From positions 1 to 64,000 of the forward strand of contig NZ_JBAIYU010000022.1 in assembly GCF_036763085.1 (NCBI RefSeq): a stretch of 64,000 nucleotides of DNA, in the 5' to 3' direction. The notes under the pieces are model-generated. The model was not told where the DNA came from, ran no database searches, and was given only the letters and a program-made list of their open reading frames with translations. Below are positions 33,288 through 42,004 of the stretch, in pieces. Position numbers and translations under genes: made by a program. Numbering within the stretch: the stretch's first letter is position 1; the number at the start of each line of letters is the position of its first letter. The DNA is from JBAIYU01 sp036763085 (GTDB taxonomy: Bacteria > Bacillota > Negativicutes > DSM-1736 > Dendrosporobacteraceae).

Positions 33288-34393
33288 TCGTTTGTAATCC
33301 CTTTAGCAAAAGATGACGCTAATTTAAGAATCTCTTGGCAGTCAAGTGCTATGGCATCTGCACCAATAAGACGCCATAGTGTATCGTCATGTAAGAAGGC
33401 GGACCCTCCGACGATAATTTTTGTATTGCATATATCTGGATCACTCTTAATACGGCGTATTACTTTTTGGGCTAATAGTAAGTTGAAGGGGATAACAACA
33501 CTAATACCAATAAAGGTGGGGCGTTCCCTCTTGACTAATTCAATTAAGTCATGTACCGGAGTATTCGCTCCTAAGTAAGCTACATTCCATCCATCGAGCT
33601 CCAATAGGTCTGAGGCCATACGAGCCCCGATTTCATGGAACTCGTTTGGAGCTGCGGTAATGATTGCCTTACCTTTTGCTGGAACCACACCCGGTAGTTT
33701 CATATATTGTACCAACATAAGCCGGGTAACAATAGCTGTAGCTAAATGCTCCTCAGCAATTGATATTTTACCAGTCTGCCATAAATGGCCAAGCTCGTAC
33801 ATCGTTGGCTGAATGATATCCATATAATAAGCCATGAGATCTTTCTCTGTAGAAACGTATTTTTGAGGGTATGCGAGGCATCCCTTATAATCGCCATTGA
33901 GGAGATGGTTGAGAAAGTTAGCCTGTTCCTTTTGCCACTCACCAGACATGGAAAATAGCTTGTACTCACCGCTCTCTACGATATTAATGATTATGTCATG
34001 CTTTTTAATTAGCCAATCATATACAGCTATAATTTCAGCAGCACTTTCTGCCTCTATGTGGTGATTAATCGCATCTTTCCATGCTGATAGTGCAATGGGA
34101 AAATATTCGTACGAATAGCCATGAGATCTATAGGCTCTATAAACCCAAATAAAAACCCTACCCAATAACTCAAAGCTATTTAAGTGAAGTACATTTACCA
34201 TAAATCGAGCATGATTCAAGTGGAATTCTTGCATCGCGCTTAATTCATTAAACCCAATTAGCTCTTTAATATCCGTTCTATGTTCCATATTACGGCTTAC
34301 ACATAACCGAAGGTCGTTATGATTTAGTTCATACTGAAGCGCTGCGTGATTTGAAACCGGAGGTAATGATCTTATATCTTCAATTAGTAACAT
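33284..34393 (-). CDS. CarH-like cobalamin-binding (putative photoreceptor) signalling protein
   Basis: About 369 residues from the ATG at 34393; a GTG at 34399 is equally plausible, and AGGAG is upstream. The first about 150 residues are unrecognised and helical, not a MerR DNA-binding domain. A B12 cap domain (about 155-235) has the W-x9-EH motif (W205, E215, H216). A Rossmann B12-binding domain follows with E251-x-H253-x2-G256, then exactly 41 residues to S298-x-V300, and GG at 329-330. This is the AdoCbl photoreceptor signature of CarH/LitR. It is coupled to the PAS kinase. Light or AdoCbl/oxygen sensing is inferred, not shown. Confidence 0.85.
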   Translation of the reverse strand: MLLIEDIRSLPPVSNHAALQYELNHNDLRLCVSRNMEHRTDIKELIGFNELSAMQEFHLNHARFMVNVLHLNSFELLGRVFIWVYRAYRSHGYSYEYFPIALSAWKDAINHHIEAESAAEIIAVYDWLIKKHDIIINIVESGEYKLFSMSGEWQKEQANFLNHLLNGDYKGCLAYPQKYVSTEKDLMAYYMDIIQPTMYELGHLWQTGKISIAEEHLATAIVTRLMLVQYMKLPGVVPAKGKAIITAAPNEFHEIGARMASDLLELDGWNVAYLGANTPVHDLIELVKRERPTFIGISVVIPFNLLLAQKVIRRIKSDPDICNTKIIVGGSAFLHDDTLWRLIGADAIALDCQEILKLASSFAKGITNE

Positions 34394-34532
34394 TGTCACC
34401 GTCACTCCTAATTTAACATTAACGGATATGTCAATTCGACACCTTCCTGCAAAAACCTGCAAATTCTGCCCACTACTATCATTTTTGTGTTCTGGCAAAA
34501 GACAAAATCTAAGATAATGAACTCAACCCCAG

Positions 34533-34566
34533 AAAGGGCAGATTGAAATTCTTCAACCTGCCCTTT
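34533..34566. terminator. Hairpin upstream of the B12-kinase operon
   Basis: AAAGGGCAGATTGAA/TTCAACCTGCCCTTT stem (one mismatch) with a short loop, T-rich on the plus strand (TTTTCTAATC). It lies in the 5' region of the cobalamin protein gene, so it may be a leftover terminator or an attenuator. Confidence 0.5.
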
Positions 34567-34699
34567 TCTAATCATATGCATTATCTCAATTCCACAAATT
34601 GTTTTCCTGTAGTTTCAAAACTATTAAATCCCAATTTCGTTTTAAGCTGATCTTTCTATGATGCTGTTCAAATACATTTGTATCGCTCCCTTCCCAAGC

Positions 34700-34721
34700 A
34701 AAAAAACCAGACATAGTCTGG
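34700..34721 (-). terminator. Terminator after rlmD-tail remnant 2
   Basis: CCAGACTATGTCTGG hairpin followed on the minus strand by TTTTTTTGC. It lies about 60 bases beyond remnant 2, in the way a terminator would follow a real rlmD gene. The wording on its other side (GGCTAACATAAA) resembles that at 42351 and 23271. Confidence 0.7.
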
Positions 34722-34779
34722 GCTAACATAAACATATCTATTAAATTATCGTCAAACCCGCTAACCCTTTGATTTCAGG

Positions 34780-34831
34780 CTATTCCCGATCTACCAACGC
34801 CTCAACATGTGTTGTGATAGAACGATGATAC
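34780..34831 (-). repeat. rlmD 3'-end-like remnant 2
   Basis: The minus strand translates as HRSITTHVEALVDRE-stop, a recognisable version of the RlmD C-terminus (HVECVALIERE-stop). Upstream comes the shared motif CCGTGTATTAGTATCAT, which intact rlmD does not have. A GC-rich hairpin (34877-34901) lies next to it. The surrounding 34394-35001 gap otherwise holds only the two hairpins described above. Confidence 0.7.
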
Positions 34832-35001
34832 TAATACACGGATAAATTGTAGTTTCTACACCCCTAAAAATGCCGCGACACCTCTATGCAAGGGGGTCGT
34901 TTTGTGTGTGGGTTATGCTTTTACACGAAATTATTATGTACCCAATGTATTGAAGCGGTTAGAGAGGTCAAATAAGTAGCAACTTTTAATTTTTATAAAG
35001 A

Positions 35002-35886
35002 TCATTGTATTCCAAATATATCTTGCAGATAATTATCAAGAATACGAAGGGTATCGTGTAAAGCCTGGTTGGGAAACTTGTGAGTTACCTTATAGCATAT
35101 CCTTGGAGGCACTGGTGTCGATAATTTCTGAAGGACAAACTCTCCAATCTGAATCATACGTGCGCCAATAGAGGCGGGAACTATAGTCCATTGTCTTTCA
35201 TCCTTCAAAAAAGTAGTGATAAGTCCCGCCGTGTCCAGATGAACGCGAGAAGGGCAAAGAGGATCCCACCACTGGTCATGTCTAAATTGAAACTCTCGAT
35301 TCCAATTTATGAAGACTTCGTGTTCTGCCGCCAATTCTCCCATTTCAACAGTATCACCAGCTTGTCGCCCGGGCACAGCCAGGCGCAGTAGCACCATTTC
35401 TTCAGAAAAAAACGGTTTAACCGTGACACTAGGCGACACGATTTCTCGCACCACAAATGCCACATCCATCTCGCGACGCTCAATACTATCAAATGCTTCC
35501 TGGGTATGCTGCGTACGAATTTGCAGTCGGATCGGCGGGGTATGCTGATTTAACATTCTATATACAGGAGGCAAAACAAAGTGACTTATACTTTCGGCAG
35601 CGCTAATTGCCAGACTTAGCTGAGAACCGCTGACCCGTAAGATTTGTGTTTCCCGCCAGAGAGCATCCCATCTTTCCGCAATGCTAAAAAAGTTTTCCCC
35701 TTTTGGCGTCAACTGGATTTTGGATGCCCCTTTTTTTCGCTCAACCAAAAGGCCACCCATTTCCTTCTCCAGGGTCTTTAGCCGATAGCTTACAGTAGCC
35801 TGCGACAAGTGCAACACTTCGGCCGCCTTGCTTATACTCTCGGTCCGTACAATAGCTAAAAACGCCTCAATCCCAGGAAAATACAT
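35002..35886 (-). CDS. LysR family transcriptional regulator
   Basis: 294 residues from the ATG at 35886, five bases after AGAGGTG; the open frame upstream has no ribosome binding site. The N-terminal helix-turn-helix reads FLAIVRTESISKAAEVLHLSQATVSYRLKTLEKEMGGLLVERKKG. The rest is a LysR substrate-binding domain (about 90-290). It is transcribed away from pta, with 170 bases between that would hold the operator. Likely targets are pta and the genes after it, through to fosX; the ligand is unknown. Confidence 0.88.
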   Translation of the reverse strand: MYFPGIEAFLAIVRTESISKAAEVLHLSQATVSYRLKTLEKEMGGLLVERKKGASKIQLTPKGENFFSIAERWDALWRETQILRVSGSQLSLAISAAESISHFVLPPVYRMLNQHTPPIRLQIRTQHTQEAFDSIERREMDVAFVVREIVSPSVTVKPFFSEEMVLLRLAVPGRQAGDTVEMGELAAEHEVFINWNREFQFRHDQWWDPLCPSRVHLDTAGLITTFLKDERQWTIVPASIGARMIQIGEFVLQKLSTPVPPRICYKVTHKFPNQALHDTLRILDNYLQDIFGIQ

Positions 35887-36055
35887 TAGAACACCTCTTA
35901 ATATATAGAAAAATTTAATATAGTTCACAAAATTTTTGAGTTTTACAACAACATTCTTTATGTTTAAAATTATCATTAATAGAGATGATGGTCAAACGTT
36001 TTTTCACTAGAGAATCACATGACAAATCCGATAAGTAAAAAATGGAGGTATATAC

Positions 36056-37030
36056 ATGTTTGAACTTATGATTGAAAAATTAAAAACCAAACATCAAAAG
36101 CTAGTATTTACGGAAGGTTCAGATCCAAGAATTCTTGAGGCGGCAAGCCGATTAAAAAAAGAGAAGATACTCGAACCTATACTGTTAGGTAATCCAGAAG
36201 AGATACATATGGCAGCGCAAAAGTATGGTTTTCTTATAGATGAAATTGAAATCATAGAACCTAAAACATATCCGGCTATAGAAGCTATGGTTACGATGAT
36301 GGTTGAACTTAGAAAAGGAAAAATGGATGAAGCCACCTGTCGGGAGTATTTGATGAAAACAAATTATTTCGGTACGATGCTTGTACAAATGGGGTATGCC
36401 GATGGCCTTTTAGGTGGTGCAACCTATTCTACGGCCGACACTGTTCGTCCGGCACTTCAACTTATTAAAACATCTCCCGGGAATAAAATTGTTTCAAGCA
36501 GCTTTATTCTATATCGCAAAATAGAAAATGTTGAAGAAAAGTACGCGATGGCCGATTGTGCTATAAACGTGAATCCAAGTGAGGATGAACTTGTCGAGAT
36601 TGCTGTTGAAACGGCAAGAACAGCAAAAGTCTTTTCAATTGATCCAAAAGTCGCTTTATTATCGTATAGTACGTTAGGCTCAGGCACAGGAGAATCAGTT
36701 GATAAAATACGAAATACAGCCGCAAAATTAAAGAAAATGAATCTTGATTTTCCAATTGACGGTGAGCTCCAGTTTGATGCCGCGTTTTCCAAAGATGTTG
36801 CAAAAATAAAAGCGTCACACTCCCCTGTCGCAGGGGAAGCGAACACTTTCATATTCCCAGATATTAATGCTGGTAATATTGGTTATAAGATAGCTCAGCG
36901 CCTCGGAAACTTTGAGGCATATGGTCCCATCCTACAGGGGTTAAATCCACCGATAAATGACCTTTCAAGAGGTTGTAATGCAGATGAAGTTTACAATATG
37001 GCGATTATTACTGCTTCTTTAAAAGACTAG
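36056..37030 (+). CDS. pta: Phosphate acetyltransferase
   Basis: 324 residues, the single-domain PTA/PTB type without the DRTGG or BioD-like domains. Visible are KLVFTEGSDPRILEAA, GYADGLLGGATYSTADTVRPALQLIKT, SSSFILY, and ALLSYSTLGSGTGESVDKIR. These shape the CoA and acetyl-phosphate sites. It converts acetyl-CoA and phosphate to acetyl-phosphate, giving ATP with acetate kinase. It follows TGGAGG and stands divergent from LysR. No ackA is present here, so this may be an accessory copy. Confidence 0.9.
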   Translation: MFELMIEKLKTKHQKLVFTEGSDPRILEAASRLKKEKILEPILLGNPEEIHMAAQKYGFLIDEIEIIEPKTYPAIEAMVTMMVELRKGKMDEATCREYLMKTNYFGTMLVQMGYADGLLGGATYSTADTVRPALQLIKTSPGNKIVSSSFILYRKIENVEEKYAMADCAINVNPSEDELVEIAVETARTAKVFSIDPKVALLSYSTLGSGTGESVDKIRNTAAKLKKMNLDFPIDGELQFDAAFSKDVAKIKASHSPVAGEANTFIFPDINAGNIGYKIAQRLGNFEAYGPILQGLNPPINDLSRGCNADEVYNMAIITASLKD

Positions 37031-37160
37031 TTATATTAAAGCAAAGAGTACAATGAAATTCTGAGATTCTCTTGCCCGGAAAATATGCCAGGCTTGTAAT
37101 TGCACACATCAAACGGGTTTTATTAGAAGCATAGTATAGAGCATGAAAGGTGATTTAGCA

Positions 37161-38108
37161 ATGAAGATTCTCATAGTTGGCTATTTTAGCGAGACCTCAA
37201 AATCAAATATTGCAAGGCATTTTCCGGAAGACTGGGACATTGTAATTGCCCCTCCCGGAAAAGAAATGCTGCATCACATTGAAGATTGCCAGGTAATCAT
37301 ACCTGAGCATATTAAAGTGGACCGTGGCCTGCTTTCTATGGCAAAAAACTTAGAATTGGTACAAACGGGTGCAGGATTTGATAATGTAGATATCGATGCC
37401 TGTACGCATCTTGGCATTTGGGTGGCCAATGCTGCAGGAGTTAATGCACAGGCAGTAGCCGAGCACGTAATGGCACTGATATTGTCTTATTATAAAAACA
37501 TACCGTTTCTTGATTCTTTCATGAAAAACAGGATGGATGAAAACCAACTGGACTATACAGGGAGTGAATTAAAGGGCAAAACGATTGGGATTATCGGCTT
37601 GGGCGCTATCGGTAAAAAAGTGGCTGAGTTTTGCAGGATTTTTGATATGAATGTGCTAGCTTGTACTAGAACTACCGTTGCACCATCTGACGGTTATGTG
37701 AAAATGACGGATTTCGATAATCTTGTGAGCACATCGGACATAGTAAGTGTACATATACCCCTGAATCAACAAACCAAACAGCTGATAAACAAAGCGGTAT
37801 TTAAAAAAATGAAAAATACCACCCTTTTTATCAATACATCTCGCGGTGGGATTGTCAATGAAAGCGACTTGATAGATGCATTAAAAAACGGGGACATATT
37901 AGGCGCATGCCTGGATGTGTTTGAATCTGAACCGCTTCCAATTGAGAGTGAGCTCCGAAATTTTAGTAATGTGATACTTACTCCCCATACGGCAGGCATG
38001 CCCGACGGCCGCAAGTTCCATAAAAAAAGATATGATTTCTTTGTGAATAACATAAGACGTGTAGAGAATGGTGAAGAACCTGAAAGCAAGCTCAATCAGT
38101 TATTATAG
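37161..38108 (+). CDS. D-isomer 2-hydroxyacid dehydrogenase
   Basis: 315 residues from the ATG at 37161 (preceded by AAAGGTGA). The substrate domain carries TGAGFDNVDI. The NAD-binding Rossmann motif is IGIIGLGAIGKKVAEF. The catalytic Arg lies in INTSRGGIVNE, the Glu in DVFESEPLP and the His in LTPHTAG. It would reduce a 2-keto acid to a D-2-hydroxy acid or the reverse (lactate, glycerate or phosphonate-type substrates); the substrate is not evident. It lies 130 bases after pta and 39 before the EamA exporter. Confidence 0.9.
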   Translation: MKILIVGYFSETSKSNIARHFPEDWDIVIAPPGKEMLHHIEDCQVIIPEHIKVDRGLLSMAKNLELVQTGAGFDNVDIDACTHLGIWVANAAGVNAQAVAEHVMALILSYYKNIPFLDSFMKNRMDENQLDYTGSELKGKTIGIIGLGAIGKKVAEFCRIFDMNVLACTRTTVAPSDGYVKMTDFDNLVSTSDIVSVHIPLNQQTKQLINKAVFKKMKNTTLFINTSRGGIVNESDLIDALKNGDILGACLDVFESEPLPIESELRNFSNVILTPHTAGMPDGRKFHKKRYDFFVNNIRRVENGEEPESKLNQLL

Positions 38109-38147
38109 TTTTGTTACAAGTCAAATGAATTTCATTGGAGGGATTAT

Positions 38148-39008
38148 ATGACAGGATCGGCTATTGTTCTTATCCTGATTGCCGCTTTCGGTCATGCTGC
38201 CTGGAATTATTTGGCCAAAAAAACATGCGGTGGTATAGCCTTTATTTGGCTATTCGCAGCTCTTTCCACTTTGCTTTATTCCCCGTTAGCTTTATGGATA
38301 ATCGTTGTACAAAAGCCGATTATCGGATGGTATCAATTAGGGCTTATGCTAAGCAGCGCCGTATTCCACTCTTTATATTTTATCATGTTGGACAAAGGCT
38401 ATAGGATTGGTGATCTCTCTGTCATCTATCCTCTGGCACGCGGTACGGGTCCTATGCTTTCGACTATTGCAGCCATTGTAGTTTTAGGCGAACAGCCTTC
38501 AGCAGTAGCGCTTGTCGGAACAGTATTAATTGGATTAGGAATTGTTGTAATCACAGGGAATCCCTTTAATCTGGCAGAACCTACCGCCCGCAAACCAATA
38601 ATATTTGCTATTCTCTGCGGCACTATGATTGCTGGCTATACGCTCTCAGACAAATTGGCTGTCAGCACCTTTCTGATACCACCTTTACTCCTTGACTGGT
38701 CGGCAAACTTAGGACGACTATTTCTCTTAACCCCATATGCGTTTAAAAATTGGGACAAAGTAAAAGACCAATGGGCCAGTCATAAAATTGAAGCTGTTAG
38801 TGTGGCTATTTTATGCCCATTGACGTATATTTTGGTTTTAACTGCCATGGTATTCAGTCCTGTAAGTTATATCGCACCAGCGAGAGAAGTTAGCATTTTA
38901 ATAGGCACTGCTATGGGAGCCAGACTGCTATCGGAAGGAAATGTAAAGATTCGTGTCATCGGCGCAAGCGCGATGGTCATTGGATTAGTAGCGTTGTCTA
39001 TAGGATAG
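38148..39008 (+). CDS. EamA/DMT family transporter
   Basis: 286 residues, about ten hydrophobic helices with two EamA repeats: AAFGHAAWNYLAKKT at the start, VIYPLARGTGPMLSTIAAIVVLGEQPS at the end of the first half, and SPVSYIAPAREVSILIGTAMGARLLSEG in the second. It follows GGAGGG and sits in the pta-dehydrogenase-exporter-fosX series with small gaps. It may export a small organic acid or drug. It is only distantly similar to the EamA protein at 21087. Confidence 0.87.
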   Translation: MTGSAIVLILIAAFGHAAWNYLAKKTCGGIAFIWLFAALSTLLYSPLALWIIVVQKPIIGWYQLGLMLSSAVFHSLYFIMLDKGYRIGDLSVIYPLARGTGPMLSTIAAIVVLGEQPSAVALVGTVLIGLGIVVITGNPFNLAEPTARKPIIFAILCGTMIAGYTLSDKLAVSTFLIPPLLLDWSANLGRLFLLTPYAFKNWDKVKDQWASHKIEAVSVAILCPLTYILVLTAMVFSPVSYIAPAREVSILIGTAMGARLLSEGNVKIRVIGASAMVIGLVALSIG

Positions 39009-39041
39009 TTAGATAATAACGAATTCATAGGAGGAGATAAT

Positions 39042-39446
39042 GTGATAGAAGGCATCAGTCACGTTACTTTTATTGTTAAAGACCTTGAACTTGCGACTAA
39101 ATTTTTCAAAGAAATATTTGAAGCAGAAGAAGTTTACTCTAGCGGAGATAGTACATTTTCGATCTCGAGAGAGAAATTCTTCATGATTGGCGGGCAATGG
39201 ATCGCAATTATGGAAGGAGAGTCCCTTCCTACTCGTACATACAACCACATCGCATTTAAAATATCAGAAGCAGATTTTGAAACATATCAATCACGCATTC
39301 AACGATTAGGTGTAGATTTTAAACCACCTCGGCCACGCGTAGAAGGCGAAGGCAGATCATTGTATTTTTATGACTTTGACAATCATTTGTTTGAAATACA
39401 TACCGGAACACTTTCTCGGCGGTTAGAAAGATATGTATTGAAGTAA
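39042..39446 (+). CDS. fosX: FosX-type fosfomycin hydrolase
   Basis: 134 residues, the FosX length. The metal ligands His7, His69 and Glu118 are present, and residue 44 is Glu, the general base that distinguishes the Mn-dependent epoxide hydrolase FosX from the thiol transferases FosA and FosB. Other conserved blocks are SSGDSTFSISREKFF, IMEGESLPTRTYNHIAF and RVEGEGRSLYFYDFDNHLFEIH. It would inactivate fosfomycin by adding water. The GTG start follows AGGAGGAGA. It is the last gene of the plus-strand cluster. Confidence 0.92.
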   Translation: MIEGISHVTFIVKDLELATKFFKEIFEAEEVYSSGDSTFSISREKFFMIGGQWIAIMEGESLPTRTYNHIAFKISEADFETYQSRIQRLGVDFKPPRPRVEGEGRSLYFYDFDNHLFEIHTGTLSRRLERYVLK

Positions 39447-39538
39447 CAAGGCATGTGCGAGAACGATGACAATTTAGTTTGTGTCGCGAAAGTGAGGTTA
39501 CCGATACTTTTCAGTGTTTTTTAAAGACCAAGAAAAAC

Positions 39539-39584
39539 GCGGGGATAGGTTAACTGTTCTTCAAAAAACAATGCCTGTCCCCGC
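39539..39584. repeat. REP-like hairpin/terminator after fosX
   Basis: GCGGGGATAGG...CCTGTCCCCGC with loop sequence TTAACTGTTCTTCAAAAAACAATG, then CTTTTTAA. A related hairpin with a similar loop lies at 53295-53347. Such TTAACTGTT-containing palindromes resemble REP/RAYT-type interspersed repeats. It also fits as the terminator of the fosX operon. Confidence 0.6.
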
Positions 39585-39721
39585 CTTTTTAAAAGCAGCC
39601 CTCCCATAGTTTGAAGCTAAAGTATTGCATAATATGCCTGCCTCTATGTTAGAGTAATAGGATTAAGTGGACGAAAGGCACACCCATTAGACCTTGAACT
39701 TCTTTTCATCAGACAAAATAC

Positions 39722-39757
39722 AAGGCATCAAACCCGTAATAATCGGGTGATGCCTTT
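39722..39757. terminator. Hairpin AAGGCATCA..TGATGCCTT
   Basis: AAGGCATCAAACCCG pairs with CGGGTGATGCCTT around a 7-base loop; the plus strand continues TCTCC. It is 280 bases past fosX with no gene between, so its transcript is unclear. Confidence 0.55.
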
Positions 39758-39801
39758 CTCCATTACCAGTTATACGGTTCTCACTAGCTAATCTTAAACG
39801 G

Positions 39802-39918
39802 TAAGTACTAGACGCCCTACTTGCACTCCTACTAGACGGATAAGTGATGTACTTTTTCAACCTACTTCCGCTCTATCAACGCTACGCACTCGACGTGTGT
39901 TTTGATAGAAACGTGATA
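39802..39918 (-). repeat. rlmD 3'-end-like remnant 3 with downstream flank
   Basis: The minus strand reads YHVSIK-THVECVALIERK-stop over 39918-39862. Beyond the stop, 39861-39802 matches the DNA just downstream of intact rlmD (54496-54560), including TAAGTACTAGACGCC and TACTTGCACTCCT. The similarity spans about 95 bases in total at roughly 80 percent by eye. This is the best-preserved copy and shows that the duplicated unit extends past the gene. Confidence 0.8.
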
Positions 39919-40027
39919 CAAAACGGCTAATTATTACTCCATATATGCTCCAATTGTTCTTTTGACAAATCAGAAACGCCTATTGTGTCGTCACTGCCTC
40001 TTATGAAGATAGTGTCCCCCAATGATT

Positions 40028-42004
40028 TTAAATTTCGGCAACGCCGACCGACTTGAAATAGTTGTAAATGCCTTCATAGTATTTAGTAACGCGCGTGTTA
40101 TCGTTATCGTTTCCTTTTGGAATAAAAATGACCATCCCTTGGCGGGCTCTTGTCAGCAGAACTCGATATGAATTTTTTAGATAAATGCGCTTGTCCATTG
40201 AATTTACATTGTTCCAGCGATTCCCCGAAAAGTTATAATAATGCCATTCATTGTTTTCAAAACGGAAGTCTGCATCCCAGGCAACAATTGAATAATCGAG
40301 CTCTAAGCCTTGAATATCAAATTCAGTGACAACATCTTCTAGATAATAACTTGAACGGACGTCATTCTTTCCATTTAAAAACCAATTTTCTACAGAAATA
40401 TCGTTCTTCACAAATATTCCCTCTGGCTTCAGACGCAAAGCTCCGCTACTGGCAAGAAGGCCATAACGCGTTGTCCCTTGGCATTGTGTTCTTATCCAAT
40501 CCTTTGCTTTCACCATTTCTCTTGTTATCATAATAGGATATTTGTCCTTACACCTTTCAAGTAAATCCTTCGCTTTTTGTGTATCTACATCCAGAATGGC
40601 TTTGACGAAGGAAGCCAAATCAGGTGTGCGAAATGATCGAACTGATGTAGATAAATGCAACTTTTCAACTTCATAGACATTTAGTCCCGCAATCATATCT
40701 TCCCATTTATTGCTTCTCCGATACTCGTCATCATTAAGATGTGGCGTGATATAGACATCCCAATCGAGAAATTCTCGTCTGAGAGAATTAAACCATTCCG
40801 GCAGTCCTGCCTCACCTGTATTAATTTCTTGCCCTCCACCAACAAGGCAGATAATCACAGCCCAGTCCTTGTGTCTGTCCATTGTGCTAATTAAAAATTC
40901 CGGCTCACTGTAATCAAAATCTGTGATGCCTTTTTTAGTAAGCATGAATTTTGATATTTGCTCTTTGGTCCAAGCTCTCTGTGCCTCATCAAAGATCGCA
41001 ACTCGCTCCGGAGGAATATTATTATTTCTAACAAAAGAGTCTCGATATTTGTGGATAATCTGTATAAATGCCGACGTGCTACGCAATGCGTCCTTTTTCG
41101 TTATTTTATTATTCACATTTTGTGCTTGCGCTACCTTGTCGCGAGCCAGTGCCTCTTGCAGAACGGCCACAAGCGAGTAATTTCCAGACAGAAAAACCGC
41201 ATGTTCACCTTTTTTTGCGTCAGAGCGCTGAATAGCTATATTAAGGCCAACTAAGGTTTTCCCTGCTCCTGGTACGCCGGTTACAAAGCAAATGGACTTT
41301 TTTTGATTAACTTTGCTGTATTCTATAATTTTATTTATTTCATCAGTCGTAACAGTGAGGTTTTCAGCTCCGGCATCACTGCGTGTAATATCCGCAACAT
41401 TATGCCCACGATATAAAGCCTGTGCAGCCTCTACAATAGTGGGCGTAGGTAAATATTCGGAATTTTCCCAGGACAAATAGTCAAAAGCCGGTTCGACATA
41501 TTGACGTGCAACATGCTTAATTGTATCGGCTATATTATTCGAATTACATTTTATTGGCTCGATGATTCTAGCGTGTTCTTTGACCGTTAATGTCTCAGCA
41601 ATCGCTTTTGTGGATATCATTATCGGCACAATCAGCTTGTTATGACTTTCTTTTTGAAAATTTCGTAAATCCAGTGCATAATCATATACTTGATCATAAG
41701 TGGAAGATTTATATTCGTTATCGCCACATTTGAATTCCAAAATAAACACAATGTTTTTATAAAGAAAAGCAACATCTACTCGTTTTCCCATTCGTGGAAT
41801 TATATATTCGAATATTATCCGTCCATTATTAAAGTCGGCCAGTTGTTTTTTTAGTATAGAAATTTCCAGTTCCCAAGTATTGCTTTGTTGAATTTTTGTT
41901 TCTGCAGAAGCATCATTTTTATATATAATACCAAGAATTTCGGAATCAGATTTATTCAAAAACTCTTCAATTTCGGAAGAATAATATGATCTTAAATTGC
42001 GCAT
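40028..42004 (-). CDS. DUF2075-type DNA/RNA helicase with N-terminal nuclease-like domain
   Basis: 658 residues. Residues about 60-130 resemble a PD-(D/E)XK nuclease fold (RVDVAFLYKNIVFILEFKCGDNEY: Asp, then Glu-x-Lys). The helicase part has Walker A VTGVPGAGKTLVGL, Walker B ERVAIFDEAQRAW, and later motifs SVRSFRTPDLASF, IQGLELDYSIVAWD and SYRVLLTRARQGMVIFIP. This matches the Schlafen-group-3/DUF2075 helicases, often found as single-gene accessory or defence-associated factors. It lies alone between rlmD remnants 3 and 4, so it looks like a one-gene insertion module. Confidence 0.82.
   Translation of the reverse strand: MRNLRSYYSSEIEEFLNKSDSEILGIIYKNDASAETKIQQSNTWELEISILKKQLADFNNGRIIFEYIIPRMGKRVDVAFLYKNIVFILEFKCGDNEYKSSTYDQVYDYALDLRNFQKESHNKLIVPIMISTKAIAETLTVKEHARIIEPIKCNSNNIADTIKHVARQYVEPAFDYLSWENSEYLPTPTIVEAAQALYRGHNVADITRSDAGAENLTVTTDEINKIIEYSKVNQKKSICFVTGVPGAGKTLVGLNIAIQRSDAKKGEHAVFLSGNYSLVAVLQEALARDKVAQAQNVNNKITKKDALRSTSAFIQIIHKYRDSFVRNNNIPPERVAIFDEAQRAWTKEQISKFMLTKKGITDFDYSEPEFLISTMDRHKDWAVIICLVGGGQEINTGEAGLPEWFNSLRREFLDWDVYITPHLNDDEYRRSNKWEDMIAGLNVYEVEKLHLSTSVRSFRTPDLASFVKAILDVDTQKAKDLLERCKDKYPIMITREMVKAKDWIRTQCQGTTRYGLLASSGALRLKPEGIFVKNDISVENWFLNGKNDVRSSYYLEDVVTEFDIQGLELDYSIVAWDADFRFENNEWHYYNFSGNRWNNVNSMDKRIYLKNSYRVLLTRARQGMVIFIPKGNDNDNTRVTKYYEGIYNYFKSVGVAEI

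Noticed and set aside
33284..34393. Methanol/methylamine corrinoid protein (MtaC-like)
   Set aside because: The Wx9EH cap motif, E rather than D in ExHxxG, the coupled kinase gene and the lack of a methyltransferase neighbour favour a sensor.
39042..39446. FosB (thiol transferase) instead of FosX
   Set aside because: Glu at position 44 and the RVEGEGRS-YFYDFDNHLFE blocks match FosX.
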